Shown: positions 5,846 to 5,968 of the stretch, piece by piece
Layout of the letters: every line of letters starts with the position of its first letter
Numbering within the stretch: position 1 is the stretch's first letter
NCBI GenBank assembly: GCA_050693935.1
Contig: JBOGWU010000217.1
Location: 1 to 5,968 of the forward strand
Source of the DNA: WHSV01 sp050693935
GTDB taxonomy: Bacteria > Actinomycetota > CADDZG01 > WHSQ01
Reading direction: 5' to 3'
Length of the DNA stretch: 5,968 nt
The notes under the pieces: model-generated
Database searches by the model: none
What the model was told of the DNA's origin: nothing
The model's input: the letters and a program-made list of their open reading frames with translations, nothing else
Program-made: the position numbers and the translations under genes

Positions 5846-5968
5846 CTAAGGAAGATCTTCGACGACCGCTGCGAGATGCTTGCGGATGCCGGTGAAGAAC
5901 GGGATCTCGAGCTTGGTGTAACGGCGGGCTTCGGTGGCTCGCAGACGGCGGAGCAACTCAACGATCCT
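5846..5968 (-). CDS. hemQ: C-terminal fragment of probable HemQ (coproheme decarboxylase), cut by window edge
   Basis: The last 40 codons of a minus-strand gene, ending in TAG at 5848-5846 and open to the right edge. The peptide contains RATEARRYTKLEIPFFTG (10-27) and ends VVEDLP. This matches my memory of the C-terminal helix and final strand of actinobacterial HemQ (chlorite dismutase family, also ChdC), where an E-A-R-R-x-T/V-R-x-E-x-P-F-[FY]-T-G pattern occurs. HemQ decarboxylates coproheme to heme b, the step after ferrochelatase in the coproporphyrin-dependent pathway, so its place next to hemH fits. The heme-binding and catalytic residues lie outside the window and cannot be checked. 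The stop lies 4 nt before the proposed hemH start, so the two are probably cotranscribed. The protein-coding call is firm; the name rests on a short match plus context. Confidence 0.65.
   Translation of the reverse strand, partial: RIVELLRRLRATEARRYTKLEIPFFTGIRKHLAAVVEDLP

Noticed and set aside
5311..5895. A 194-codon plus-strand open frame opposite hemH.
   Set aside because: It is antisense to conserved ferrochelatase motifs and runs into the hemQ tail; it has no domain signature of its own.
617..5911. CTCGAG occurs 18 times by my count, where roughly 2 would be expected from base composition.
   Set aside because: Sixteen of the 18 are in-frame Leu-Glu codon pairs (CTC GAG) in acnA, zwf, the Rv2466c-like gene, hemH and hemQ. 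Codon preference explains them, so I do not treat them as a recognition motif or repeat family.
5842..5961. A 40-residue N-terminal extension of ferrochelatase from ATG 5961.
   Set aside because: The extension is Ser/Pro/Arg-rich, has no counterpart in ferrochelatases, and overlaps the C-terminal coding sequence of the upstream gene in another frame.

Overview
This window looks like chromosomal housekeeping DNA from a high-GC, actinobacterium-like genome. The signs are strong G/C preference at third codon positions, an actinobacterial-type coproporphyrin ferrochelatase preceded by what looks like the end of HemQ, and a protein resembling mycobacterial Rv2466c, a mycothiol-linked thioredoxin-fold enzyme. 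I could not fix the class. A deep-branching actinobacterial lineage is a reasonable inference, but nothing in the sequence proves it. There is no rRNA, tRNA, CRISPR array, insertion sequence, prophage gene or origin that I can support.

Layout from left to right. Positions 1-2500, minus strand: nearly all of aconitase A (acnA), open to the left edge and lacking only its C-terminal tail. Positions 2501-2633: a divergent intergenic region with a strong acnA Shine-Dalgarno sequence, a short perfect inverted repeat beside it, and an interleaved pair of inverted repeats (order A-B-A'-B') around weak -10-like elements. Positions 2634-4172, plus strand: glucose-6-phosphate dehydrogenase (zwf); its start codon is uncertain. 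Positions 4189-4788, plus strand, 16 nt downstream: a DsbA/Rv2466c-like thioredoxin-fold protein whose active site has lost the second cysteine. Positions 4789-5841, minus strand: ferrochelatase (hemH/cpfC), convergent with the previous gene, with the two TGA stops back to back in one TGATCA. Positions 5846-5968, minus strand: the last 40 codons of a gene running off the right edge, probably hemQ (coproheme decarboxylase).

The genes form three transcription groups. acnA is a TCA-cycle enzyme transcribed alone here. zwf and the thioredoxin-fold gene form a likely two-gene operon joining NADPH production to thiol or redox chemistry. The hemQ-hemH pair carries the last two steps of the coproporphyrin-dependent heme pathway in an apparent operon, with the iron-insertion gene downstream of the decarboxylase gene.

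I found no clear new multi-gene system. The points most worth a second look are the interleaved repeats between acnA and zwf, the altered active site of the zwf-linked thioredoxin-fold protein, and the cysteine-rich C-terminus of the ferrochelatase.
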